A stretch of 64,000 nucleotides of DNA, taken from positions 1 through 64,000 of the forward strand of contig JASJCT010000041.1 in NCBI GenBank assembly GCA_030065855.1, given 5' to 3'. The position numbers and the translations under genes are program-made. This DNA comes from Myxococcota bacterium (GTDB lineage: Bacteria > Myxococcota_A > Polyangia > JAAYKL01). Shown one piece after another: positions 26,601 through 35,283 of the stretch. The notes beneath the pieces are model-generated. The model was not told where the DNA came from and searched no databases. It saw nothing but the letters and a program-made list of their open reading frames with translations. How positions within the stretch are numbered: the first letter of the stretch is position 1; each line of letters opens with the position of its first letter.

Positions 26601-28197
26601 CGCCGGCTTCATGGGCATCTGTGGCTTCTATATGGTGACCTGCCCAGGCAAATCGCCAGGCCTTAAACCCATCGTCATCCCCATCCTCGGCTTCTGCAAT
26701 GGCAAGGGCAGCCAAGTGCTTGGGATCTGTCTCGAACGCGCGCGTAAAGGCGGGCAGGGGAGGGCGGTCCACCCGGTCAGCCTCGGCTCTCAGCATCTCA
26801 AGCGCATCCTGGGGGCACTTCAAGTAATGGGCGCGAATGCCCGCTTCGCCGACCGAGATGGCCCACCGATCCAATGCTTCGGCTGATTTTTGCCTTACCA
26901 GCGTAAGGGCATCTGCCAGTGCTGCCCAGTCTTGATGGGTGATCGCAGCGTGGATTTGATAAGCCAGAGACGCTGGTTGTGACGGATCCTGGGATCGGAC
27001 AGTAGGTGGTGGTGCTTCGATCCTGAGAAAGTTGGCCAGGGCCTGTCTCACATCGGGGTCGATGGTGGGGTCAATGGCGTCGGGACGCGCCCTGTTCTTC
27101 CAATCGGCGATCAAGGCGGATGTTTCCAAGGCGCCTTTGAGGGCGTTGGATTGAACCCGATCCTTTAAGTTACGGGCACTTGAGGCAATTCGGGCCGCAT
27201 CGTCTTCGGTACCAGCACCCAGGGTATCCCAATCCCAAATCAGGTGGGTGTTGGGGTCATTACCTCCCAGGTCACTCGGTGGATGCTCAAAAGCAATACA
27301 GTGGATGGCCCACTTTAGACGAACAAGTGCCTGGGTCAGCTGGGTATCGCCCAACTGAAGAACGAGCCGATCGATGCTGTCAAGGGCCTCTTGATACGCT
27401 TCGATCCTAATCGAGAGGCGCAATTGGGCCCACTCACCGGCGGTTGAGGGCGTGTCGCTCGGCGCCATCTCTTTGAGGGCTTTCAGGGCTGCATCTGGCC
27501 GGCCGAGGCGCTCCAGGAGCAGGGCGCGGGCCAAATGAAGTTCCCTGGAAAAAGTCGGCTCAGGCCAACCGGTTAAGAGATCATCCAAGGCATCTAGAAT
27601 CTCTGAATCGTCTTTTTCCTGAGCAGCGACGCCTATTTTCAGGAGGCGCGGCACGCGGGCGCGGGGCCATGCAACCTCAGCCTCCCGAAATGCAGCAAGT
27701 GCTTCTCTTGCAGATCCTCGCCCTAGGGCGGTCACAGCGACTTCGGTCCAGAGGGCTGCTTTTTCTGTAGCTGGTGGTGAGGCATCGATTGTTGCTCGCA
27801 ATATGCGCTCCAGGAGCGCTGAATCTCCAGAAAACCTCGCCAGCCGCCTGAGTGCAGCCAGCGCGGGTTTGTGCCCGTTACATACGACGAGTGCCCGGCT
27901 GTGACAGAGCCATGCTTCGGCTTTTCTGCCCGCCCGTTGATCGAGGAGCCTGCCTGCTTCGTGCCAGCACTGGGCAGCTGTTTCCGGGGATTGGTCGCGA
28001 ACGAGCGTCGCGTTGGTAGCGAGCGCGCGGATTCGCTGCGCGAGTGCAGGAGACAATCCCGCTTGTGTATCCTCAAACTCGACGAGTGTCGGCGGCGGGG
28101 GGCCATATGGCATCAATTCGTCTGCAATATCCGACGGCGTGAGGGGCAGGGTGGCTGGCGGGACAGAAGATGTGGTTTTGACTGGTTCGCCCGTCAT
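23608..28197 (-). CDS. Giant TPR-repeat protein (second of pair)
   Basis: This 1529-residue, soluble-looking protein consists mostly of degenerate tetratricopeptide repeats (many A-x-x-Y/L-x-x-A helices, e.g. HLSRLAEAIGQTGDIDRAIA). A shorter non-repeat C-terminal region follows, with AVHRFAIGTGLQMMRLGLSL and later AVGYRAGFLSAGSLLGGL. Its ATG overlaps the stop of the preceding TPR gene (ATGA), with GGAGAGG upstream; the longer open frame to 28290 would overlap that gene by about 97 bases and was rejected. No signal peptide or catalytic motif is seen. It is probably a scaffold working with its paralogue and the MshEN/HEAT protein encoded first in the operon. Confidence 0.8.
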   Translation of the reverse strand: MTGEPVKTTSSVPPATLPLTPSDIADELMPYGPPPPTLVEFEDTQAGLSPALAQRIRALATNATLVRDQSPETAAQCWHEAGRLLDQRAGRKAEAWLCHSRALVVCNGHKPALAALRRLARFSGDSALLERILRATIDASPPATEKAALWTEVAVTALGRGSAREALAAFREAEVAWPRARVPRLLKIGVAAQEKDDSEILDALDDLLTGWPEPTFSRELHLARALLLERLGRPDAALKALKEMAPSDTPSTAGEWAQLRLSIRIEAYQEALDSIDRLVLQLGDTQLTQALVRLKWAIHCIAFEHPPSDLGGNDPNTHLIWDWDTLGAGTEDDAARIASSARNLKDRVQSNALKGALETSALIADWKNRARPDAIDPTIDPDVRQALANFLRIEAPPPTVRSQDPSQPASLAYQIHAAITHQDWAALADALTLVRQKSAEALDRWAISVGEAGIRAHYLKCPQDALEMLRAEADRVDRPPLPAFTRAFETDPKHLAALAIAEAEDGDDDGFKAWRFAWAGHHIEATDAHEAGEIYLRSLGLMPTNRLALNGLVRTRSDPVVLAEAFQSAAEVAETGDARFYFLVRAGIQYLILGRGAKSAELLGRAFVIKPDDPVLRDVVVRLVRSHIETAQSEYVEPLQVEDAIDSTETLCSLGFLAMEILPSAGVFWFEKALEKNPDDPIVKFGHRESLLRSDGALRVIEEVRSALDTTTASRTRIAAYQQLVHLESNHGNDPAAVVSALEELSHLVPENRTVVTWLLVYALGSGTAASPLAARLAHLTSDPEVSIALARAARCSLPSDTDLLNLIVDKDPNAIFEMTELESLSADPVRKIDLLEKLVAAAHSIPVHLSRLAEAIGQTGDIDRAIALHQQVIDQYPAALIDLFSIAKHQRAAGDHTALVDTLVALVEALTIPEHKVQTLTEAIGLAHKELDDPKLLVKLCLDVLTVDPRHSVAYTLGREALDDQEANAQTTEEDRNRPSLLKAFISHRLTAEQSDDDRRVLHLELAHLLLQSGKKEERDQAKTHLKSALDIAPGDIETQQFIARLHREDEEWNDAIDHLTLAATHTQDRETGIDVFFSLGQIYMDHTPCDGLAEKSFLKVLGWHQFHSGALTRISDLYLKTGQYERAAQALQHIVNLTEDTEIKLAKMVLLAKIYITHLDRPKDGEKLLTQVRQINPLLFEPVAVLADLLRNEGDMMALGVHLDSALSSMAALLPDHLDNVDLYDNIRKILSLKGDDLSASFAVELIEMLGNVPEDVTQPLKRVTWDAGARIGDPAYEAFLCPKTISPGLRETMKATEGIIAGSMDISARNFGADRNRRLARRSPISTLANQMAPGFSLDPPVLYQSLDDSFRIVPGSPVDILLPQYVVKSEDAAVHRFAIGTGLQMMRLGLSLATLFPDEQLIRLLSGVVRVFVPGFVPSGMSDAEIEQATRRLSKAGLDRVTDQIRPFAFDCTDVLNRGSLVEQCLAVGYRAGFLSAGSLLGGLAGLSNLTSTLSGSLSDLPGAGALLAFVFSKDHLELRLRIGL

Positions 28198-31100
28198 TTT
28201 GCCTCTCCTGCCTTGGGGATTGTAAGGCCGACTTGGCGGCGCGCTTCTAGATAGGCTTCTGATAGGGCAAACCGCAACAGTTCTGTACAACGAGGTATTT
28301 CAAGTATTGTAGCCCCGGCATTTTCATCGAGTTTCTGCAGTCCCCGAGTACCTGCCTCTTCTTCGACGATACACGGTATTACCTCTAAAATCCGCGTGGC
28401 AGCGAGCAGTCCGAACCTATCAGCGCTGAATGAAATGGCCTGTGACCAAGTGCGTAGGGATTTACGCGTCTCTTTTAATAGGGCCTCGCACGGTTCGGTA
28501 AGACCGCGGCGGAGTCTCCTGGGCATGGCCTTGCGCGACCTCGATACCGTGTCCGTTTCTGTGGGCAATGGTAGCTCGATCCGTTCGCCGAGGACAGCAG
28601 CGGCCACGGTCACCACCCACCTGGCAGGACCGGCTGTATCTCCTTCTTCGAATGCACCGAGTCCCCTGGCAGAGCGCCAAATATTCCGCGCTAAAAAGAA
28701 TCGATGCCGCGCGATGAGCGGTGATCTGACATCCTCGGCCACGGCAACCGCCGGTGGATTATTGGGCAGTGGCTGGGATCCCCGCGGATCTGTGCCGATG
28801 CGATACACGTCCACCGCCTCGCACCCCAACAGGGCGGCCCAGGTGTCCAGCCAACGCGCCACTGAATCTGTCTCTCTGCTTTGGATCAGCGTGGCTTGGG
28901 TCGTCTGGGGTAGATGGTCGCCCTGGACAAGAGATGCTCCCAGGATACCGGCTGCCATCTGGGCAACCCTGGACGGGGTGGATTTCTCACTGGGGTGGAT
29001 GAAAAAGCGGCGCTGTTTTTCCACATCCAAGTCCGAAGCCGGTACCAGGTCCCCTGGCCAGGGATCGCTTTTCCCGCCTGTGAGCAGCAGAATGACGTCA
29101 TCACAGAGAGATGCCAAATCCGATTCATCCGCGAGCAGGGCCAGTTGGCGCAAACTTACCACAAGCTTGATGTCGGTGGGATGCGCGTCCAACTGAGCGC
29201 GCACGGATCGCTTGGCCTCATCCAATAATTGGGCCTGCGCGCCTGCTTCAAAAAATGTCGCGGCAAATTCCAAAGTCCCCAGGTCAGCGGGGTGTTCTGT
29301 TAGGATTTCCCGGACAATGTCGTTGGCTGTTGCAGTATCTGCGAGGTGCTCGATCAGCATGGCTGCCTGCTCTTGCTTTACAGCAATGCGCGTCTGATCG
29401 TCCGAGACCAGTTGGGCCAGGCGCGCAAGGGCGTTGGCTGCTTTGTCCCATTGTGTTGCCTTTTTCGAAATAGCGATGATCCGGCGTTGGGTATCTGGAT
29501 GCCGATCCCCCTTTTCGACGAGCGCGTCAAGCCAGGTAAGGGCTGTTTCCGCATCCCCAATCTCAGCCTCAAATAAATCAGCAATCCGCCACGTCATCAT
29601 GCGAATTTCAACCGGATCCTCTGAGCGTTCCATGTACGCGCGCATCGCTTCTATCAGTTCTGACCAACGGCCGAGCTCTGAAAGAAGTTCTATCTTTGTG
29701 ACGTAGGCGGACAGTCGATCCGGATCAAAGGCGATGAGATGGTCTAGGGCATTGAGCGCACCTTGTGCGTTGTCCATCCCCAGTAGCTGATCGGCTTTTT
29801 GCTCATATAAATCGGCTAGTTCTGACGTGTCTTCTTTGGCGTTGATACGGGCTTCTAGCAATTGCTCGATGGATGTGTCATCCCCCTTGGCCTTGAAAAT
29901 ACGAATGATTAAGTCATTGGCAGCGTCATCATCTGGTGCGTGTTCAAGTGCATCTTTGCACAGGGTTTCAGCCAGGTCAGTATCGTCGAGCGCGTCCATG
30001 GCGATGGATGCTGCCGCAACCAGCTGATGGGCTTTTTCACTCTCTGACACATAGAAGGCCGAGAGCTTCAAGTGGGCGTCCACCGATGCGTTCCAGTCTT
30101 GAGCGAGCAGGGCATACCTGAGATGGGCTTCGAGCAACCCCGGATGGTTAGGCGCTTTTTCAAGAGCCTCGGCAATCGTTGTGTAGGCCATGTTGCAGTT
30201 ATTGGTCTTTTCTTGCGCCTCTGCTTTGCCCAACACCCAGTCAACCCATTCCAATCCCGACTCTGCAGCTGCCAGTTGGGCCCGTTCTTCAAATAATTGC
30301 TCCGCAAAAACCGGATCCCTGTCCACCTCAAACCTGTCTGACACGCAATAGACAGCTTCTAGGGATTCCAGATCCGCGTCGTGTAAAAATGTATCGTCGA
30401 GTGATTGAGCGCCGGGCTTGAGCAGGAGTGCAGCTGAGCGGCAAGCACCGGACATCTCCCCTGGTGTCGCGATTGTCGCCAGTGTTGCCAGGGCATTGCT
30501 GTAGGTCTCCTGTTCAGTCCGGTTTAACCCTGAAAGGACTTGCCAAAGAACGCGCATCGGCTGCTCGATGGGCTCTTTTATAGGTGCTTTGATGGGTGGT
30601 TTCCCAAGATCTAAGGTCCGCTGGACTTCGAACAACTCGGGCAATAACATCAGCGTGACGTCGGGTCCCCCTGCATCGGCCAACCCCTTAAGGGTATCAA
30701 AAAGTGCATCGAGGTCATTCTGCCTGAAGAGGACTTGGCACATATTCAGTCGAGCGGCCCATGAGACAGCGCTATCTGTCTCGTTGCTAGCCTGCTCGAA
30801 ATAATCCATTGCCTCGTCCAAGATACCGAATTTATAGAATAGCATCTCGCCGTAGAGGAGCTTGATACGCGCCGCGTCCTCTGGACAACAGGTTGCCAGC
30901 TGATCGAGATAGTCCGTGACGCGTCGCCAATCATGTTGGCAGAACGCGAGACGGATTGCAGACCACTTTACGACGACATCACTCGGATATTTCTCCAATA
31001 GGTCGGCGATCGCCTCTGTCGCTTGGGGTTTGTTGTCCAATGCGGATTCGAGAATGAATGCGCGCTCATACAGTGTCTTCCTCACTTCGCTAGGGTCGTC

Positions 31101-32705
31101 GGATATTGCCGCTTCATCTGCCAGGCGTTCTATAAGTTCAGTCCATTGGCCCATTTTTCGCATGAGCGATAAGGCCTGAAGGCCGTGGCTTTCATTCTCC
31201 GGATCTAACAATTCAGCGCGTTTATAGAGATCAAGGGCGGTTTCGTAACATGCTTCAGATTGCTGAAACACGCGCGCCGCAATCGAAAGCAGCGTTGCCT
31301 TGAGTGCGAGATCCACCGACACTTCGGCCCATTTTAAAAATCGATTGGCATTGGTTTCTGGATCGGCGCCTGGGGTCGACATGACAGCGTCCAGGGCCAG
31401 TTGCCACGGCGCCTCTTTTTCAGTTGCCACGGCGTCCAGCCAGGTTGGATCCTCTCCCCCCCTGGTCTCGCGAACCGAGAGGGCGATAGGCGGCGTGTCT
31501 AAGCCCGATACAGCGAGATGAATCGCAATCTCGCGGGCCTTAGGATGGCCGGGGTGCGCCAGGAACCACTTTTCGAGTGTATCGATATCGGCCTCTAGGT
31601 CCGGTGCTTGTACGTCACTCCCGCCCGCGAAGTCCATCATGGCCTGACCTATCGCTGATCCGCCTGCATTCCCGTTTAATAGGGTTGAGACGACCATCGA
31701 AGGTGGCATGTCTTCGACCAAGGCCAGCCCGGCTTTTATAATACTCGACACACTGCTGTCTGTCGCAGCTGCCAGTGCTTCGTCCGGTCGGTGCAGCGCC
31801 TCGAGGTAGCGCACGGTTTCGTAGGAAAGAAAGGGATGGCCCGGGAGCAGCTCCCTTGCTTTTGTGATGGCTGCCACGGCCTCACCCAACCGGCCGCGGC
31901 GTTCGCGTGCATGGGCGATGCGGAGCCAGGCGATAGCCGCGGCTTCCCCGGGTGGATCACCCTCGGTTTGCTCAGGCCCAGGCCTGTCGGTCAGTATTTT
32001 TAGGGCTTTTTCATGAAGATTTAAATCACCGATAGCCCATGTCAGTGCAAGGATCTCTTGGATCACCAGCGCATCGAGTTCTGGTTCGTCCAGTACCGAC
32101 TCGATATACGCGATAACAGGACCGCTTTCTCCCTTTTGCTGGTGCTCGATGCCAGCTATTTGGGCGAGCAATGCGGATCGGATCTCGCTGTCTCCGATGT
32201 GGGTGGCCACCTGGTTGAAGGCCTCGATGCACGCTGTGGGATGCTTGAGGTCGGTGCAGAACTCGAGGCGCGTCCAAGCCGCACCCAAGTGATTTGGTAG
32301 GCGTGCCTCGGCTTTGTCGAGTTCAGCGTACGCGCCGGCTGCATCTCCAATGTGTTCTTTTAGGATGCGGGCGCGCCATACCCTTAGCATCGCCTCTTCT
32401 TCTGGCGTTCTGTCGTCTTCCAAAAATCGGTCGATACACGCCAGTCGATACTCGGCTGACCGCCGGTGTGCCACGCGCCACGCTTCCCAGTTGAGATCAG
32501 GTGATGTTGGATTGCTCTGCAGTGCTGCATCCATGCACGCGTCAGCATCTTGTTCGTTATCGAGTTTATCGGCAAACAACCGCGCAAGAGAGTGAAGCAG
32601 GTGACTTCGCTTTGCTGCATCTGGATTATGGGCGAGCTCGCGCTTTAGCCTGTCGGCGATTTCACTCGGTTGGTATGATTTTGAAGCGCGTTCTCCATAA
32701 CGCAT
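28194..32705 (-). CDS. Giant TPR-repeat protein (first of pair)
   Basis: This 1503-residue protein is made largely of TPR-like helical pairs (for example AYAELDKAEARLPNHLGAAW and YTTIAEALEKAPNHPGLLEA). Its C-terminal domain of about 300 residues contains RHRFFLARNIWRSARGLGAF and ISFSADRFGLLAATRILEVI. The same pattern, an HRF...AR helix followed by an Ala-rich xDRxGLL-like helix, appears at the end of the second TPR protein, so the two are paralogues sharing a terminal domain. The start is 5 bases after the stop of the upstream HEAT gene. No membrane segment is present. The function is unknown; such proteins usually organise large complexes. Confidence 0.8.
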   Translation of the reverse strand: MRYGERASKSYQPSEIADRLKRELAHNPDAAKRSHLLHSLARLFADKLDNEQDADACMDAALQSNPTSPDLNWEAWRVAHRRSAEYRLACIDRFLEDDRTPEEEAMLRVWRARILKEHIGDAAGAYAELDKAEARLPNHLGAAWTRLEFCTDLKHPTACIEAFNQVATHIGDSEIRSALLAQIAGIEHQQKGESGPVIAYIESVLDEPELDALVIQEILALTWAIGDLNLHEKALKILTDRPGPEQTEGDPPGEAAAIAWLRIAHARERRGRLGEAVAAITKARELLPGHPFLSYETVRYLEALHRPDEALAAATDSSVSSIIKAGLALVEDMPPSMVVSTLLNGNAGGSAIGQAMMDFAGGSDVQAPDLEADIDTLEKWFLAHPGHPKAREIAIHLAVSGLDTPPIALSVRETRGGEDPTWLDAVATEKEAPWQLALDAVMSTPGADPETNANRFLKWAEVSVDLALKATLLSIAARVFQQSEACYETALDLYKRAELLDPENESHGLQALSLMRKMGQWTELIERLADEAAISDDPSEVRKTLYERAFILESALDNKPQATEAIADLLEKYPSDVVVKWSAIRLAFCQHDWRRVTDYLDQLATCCPEDAARIKLLYGEMLFYKFGILDEAMDYFEQASNETDSAVSWAARLNMCQVLFRQNDLDALFDTLKGLADAGGPDVTLMLLPELFEVQRTLDLGKPPIKAPIKEPIEQPMRVLWQVLSGLNRTEQETYSNALATLATIATPGEMSGACRSAALLLKPGAQSLDDTFLHDADLESLEAVYCVSDRFEVDRDPVFAEQLFEERAQLAAAESGLEWVDWVLGKAEAQEKTNNCNMAYTTIAEALEKAPNHPGLLEAHLRYALLAQDWNASVDAHLKLSAFYVSESEKAHQLVAAASIAMDALDDTDLAETLCKDALEHAPDDDAANDLIIRIFKAKGDDTSIEQLLEARINAKEDTSELADLYEQKADQLLGMDNAQGALNALDHLIAFDPDRLSAYVTKIELLSELGRWSELIEAMRAYMERSEDPVEIRMMTWRIADLFEAEIGDAETALTWLDALVEKGDRHPDTQRRIIAISKKATQWDKAANALARLAQLVSDDQTRIAVKQEQAAMLIEHLADTATANDIVREILTEHPADLGTLEFAATFFEAGAQAQLLDEAKRSVRAQLDAHPTDIKLVVSLRQLALLADESDLASLCDDVILLLTGGKSDPWPGDLVPASDLDVEKQRRFFIHPSEKSTPSRVAQMAAGILGASLVQGDHLPQTTQATLIQSRETDSVARWLDTWAALLGCEAVDVYRIGTDPRGSQPLPNNPPAVAVAEDVRSPLIARHRFFLARNIWRSARGLGAFEEGDTAGPARWVVTVAAAVLGERIELPLPTETDTVSRSRKAMPRRLRRGLTEPCEALLKETRKSLRTWSQAISFSADRFGLLAATRILEVIPCIVEEEAGTRGLQKLDENAGATILEIPRCTELLRFALSEAYLEARRQVGLTIPKAGEAK

Positions 32706-32709
32706 CGCA

Positions 32710-35187
32710 TCAGTCGCCTTCCCGATAGGGATACAATGCCCGGCCCTCTCGTTGCCACCATTCAGTGAGACGCCGCTGGAGATCGAGGCGCTGCTTGTGA
32801 TCGAGGGGTCCTTGTGGTTTTTGGACGACGTCGCCTACCATGTCTCCGAGTTCTTGTATCGCAGCGTTGCGAATGGCCTCCTTGGGATGGACGACCGAGT
32901 CAATTGCCCATTCGACGCGATGTCGCCGGCGGTTGCTGCTGAGCCAGGTTTGCCACCGCCCTGAGGAAAACCCAAAATCATTGAAGGTTATTCGCACAAG
33001 GGCGCGGTGACATCGCGTTACCAAGTTTTCATCTATAGATTCGAGCATCTCTATCAATTCACGAACACCTGAGGGTTCCCGCAGTTCACCGAGGGCCTGA
33101 CCGGCGATTCGCTTGGCCTCGACGCTGAAGTGCGAACTCTTCAGCACGCCTGCGACCTCGCGCATGGCCCACTTGTATTCCGGGTATTGCTTGAATTGGT
33201 GAATAACATTGAGCGTTAGGGTCCGGATTTGTCCATCGTTGTCAAACAGGCGCGCTGTCAGTGTGCCGATAGCCTCGGGATAAATCAGCTCCGAAAAGAT
33301 AAATGTGGCATAGAAACGAACATCAGAATCAGGGCTCTCAAAAAGCGGCAACAGATGTGGCACTGCTTTTTTTCCGAACTTAAGCAATGCCCGCAAAAGG
33401 GGACCGTGATCTGCGACGCGTCCCAACCTGTCAGCCTCTTGATATCGATCGCGAGTCAGAGGGCCGGGAAATTCCGCAATTAGCCTGACCAGTGCGTCAT
33501 CGCCGATACCCACGAGTAAATCCGCTGCGATTTCATCAAAACGGGTCGTCACCAGGACCCGTTCGACCAAGCGATCGATCTCTTCTTTCATCTCCACGAC
33601 GACTGACTGGGGCCGATGGGACGGCCCAATGGAAACCACTGTCGAGGAGGTTACCCCACTTGCGGCCGGGGCAGAAACCGATGTATCGGTTTTAACAGGG
33701 TCAGTGGGAGATGGCGTCGCCCTGGGCGACCCTTTAATCATCACCACCGAACTCTTGATGACCCCTGCAGCTGGTTCGCCTGATGGTGCTTTTTTCTGAG
33801 CAGGCGAGGTTGCTTCAGATCCTTCTGAGCCGCTGATCAAACCACTCGGCGGCTGCGGCCGTGGCGTTTCTGCAATACCGTCGGTGATGGAATGGCGGGC
33901 AACAGTGACTTCATCGCCTTGTAAATGATACCGACCTGCAGAAGCGGTGAGGCTTGGTCTGTCCTCTGGCACCGCTGGTTGTTGAGGAGGCACAGACGGT
34001 GGTTCAGAGGGTCTTAGTGGCGGGCGGGACGGCATCGCCTTGCCGGCGCCGTATTTTTGTTTGAGGAGGAGTTGTTCAAAGGCTTCTCCCACGGCGTGAA
34101 GAAAGTGAACGAATTCAGATACTTGGCCTGACTGCACCCCCTGATCACCGCAGTCCGCGTATAGCAACAGAATGACCCGGTTGCGCAGGGTAACCGGCAG
34201 TACAGCACAGTTTTTAGGCCAGGATCGGCCGAGTCGGCTCAGCACCTGTTCTTCCACTTCCGAAGTGCTGAGCGGTCCTAGGTAGAACGATCGGGTCTCG
34301 AATGCGATCTGAAACACACCGCCCTTATCGAGTGGCACGGTGAGGGAATCGATTTTTTTTGAGCGGTCTCCGCGCCACACCGCTGCTCTGCCCTGCGCTG
34401 TGGTACCTTGAACAACCCACAACGCTGTGAAATCGAAAATTTCAGCTGCGCTTGCCAACATCAGCTCCAGGATTGCGTCCCGGGTCGGGGCTGCTTCGAG
34501 CTGCTGGGTTGCTGCGGTCAAGTCAAATGGCGCTTTGGCGTCGCCCTCAGTGGCGATCTTGGGTTGGACCCTTTCCCGGGGCTGTTCAGGGGGCATTGTT
34601 TCGGCAGTTGGTTCGTCCAGTGATACGTAGAACTCCTTTTCAGAGACCGGATCCTTGCTTTCGGTTTTGGGTGGAGGCGGGAGGGCTGAGATTTGGATCG
34701 GCGCATCTGCAATAAAATCTGGGACGAGCTCCTCCTGCAGGGCCTTGTATCGCGGCGGTATGGGCACGCCATAATACCGGTTGCGCCCCATGGCCAATCT
34801 AAACCCGAGGACAATGCGGGGTTCGAAATCGATGTGTTCCACGCCTGCCAGGGCCTCGCGTGTATCAGGCGACAGGGGCGCGTCCACCGCGATCACCATC
34901 AAGTCGTCGTTGACCGAAATCGGTAGCACAGGGTGAGCATCTGCGATGGATCGAGGTATTTTGCGAATCGCGTGGATATCGGCCTGATCGACGAGGCTCG
35001 GGTCCAAAGCGGGCAGTCCGATAGACCGCGCCCAGTACTCGGTTAGAATGGATTCGCTGATGAGCGACAGCTCGAGCAGATTGGTTGCCAGGTCTCCACC
35101 ATAGATCACCTGATGTTCCAGGGCTTGTTCGATTTCTGCCACACCGACAATCTGGTCCTGAACTAGTAATGAACCGAGCGCTGACAT
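32710..35187 (-). CDS. MshEN-GAF-HEAT protein
   Basis: The first 160 residues of this 825-residue protein resemble the N-terminal MshEN domain of type II secretion and type IV pilus ATPases (LGSLLVQDQIVGVAEIEQAL; MVIAVDAPLSPDTREAL). In MshE this domain binds cyclic-di-GMP. A GAF-like region lies at about 240-390. A Pro/Ser-rich linker follows, and a C-terminal HEAT-repeat block (about 580-800, e.g. VPHLLPLFESPDSDVRFYAT). There is no ATPase domain, so it is not a secretion motor. It is the first gene of a three-gene operon with two giant TPR proteins. It is plausibly a regulatory adaptor sensing a nucleotide or another small ligand. Confidence 0.7.
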   Translation of the reverse strand: MSALGSLLVQDQIVGVAEIEQALEHQVIYGGDLATNLLELSLISESILTEYWARSIGLPALDPSLVDQADIHAIRKIPRSIADAHPVLPISVNDDLMVIAVDAPLSPDTREALAGVEHIDFEPRIVLGFRLAMGRNRYYGVPIPPRYKALQEELVPDFIADAPIQISALPPPPKTESKDPVSEKEFYVSLDEPTAETMPPEQPRERVQPKIATEGDAKAPFDLTAATQQLEAAPTRDAILELMLASAAEIFDFTALWVVQGTTAQGRAAVWRGDRSKKIDSLTVPLDKGGVFQIAFETRSFYLGPLSTSEVEEQVLSRLGRSWPKNCAVLPVTLRNRVILLLYADCGDQGVQSGQVSEFVHFLHAVGEAFEQLLLKQKYGAGKAMPSRPPLRPSEPPSVPPQQPAVPEDRPSLTASAGRYHLQGDEVTVARHSITDGIAETPRPQPPSGLISGSEGSEATSPAQKKAPSGEPAAGVIKSSVVMIKGSPRATPSPTDPVKTDTSVSAPAASGVTSSTVVSIGPSHRPQSVVVEMKEEIDRLVERVLVTTRFDEIAADLLVGIGDDALVRLIAEFPGPLTRDRYQEADRLGRVADHGPLLRALLKFGKKAVPHLLPLFESPDSDVRFYATFIFSELIYPEAIGTLTARLFDNDGQIRTLTLNVIHQFKQYPEYKWAMREVAGVLKSSHFSVEAKRIAGQALGELREPSGVRELIEMLESIDENLVTRCHRALVRITFNDFGFSSGRWQTWLSSNRRRHRVEWAIDSVVHPKEAIRNAAIQELGDMVGDVVQKPQGPLDHKQRLDLQRRLTEWWQREGRALYPYREGD

Positions 35188-35283
35188 GGAACTCCATTAT
35201 TTTACGACAAAAAGACGATAAATTCTATCGTCGTCCCTAGCGCTCTGTCAATTAATCCTGATTTTCACTTTAGATAAATATAT

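Noticed and set aside
28198-28290. N-terminal extension of the second TPR protein
   Set aside because: It overlaps the preceding TPR gene by about 97 bases, whereas the ATG at 28197 gives a standard ATGA overlap with a ribosome site.
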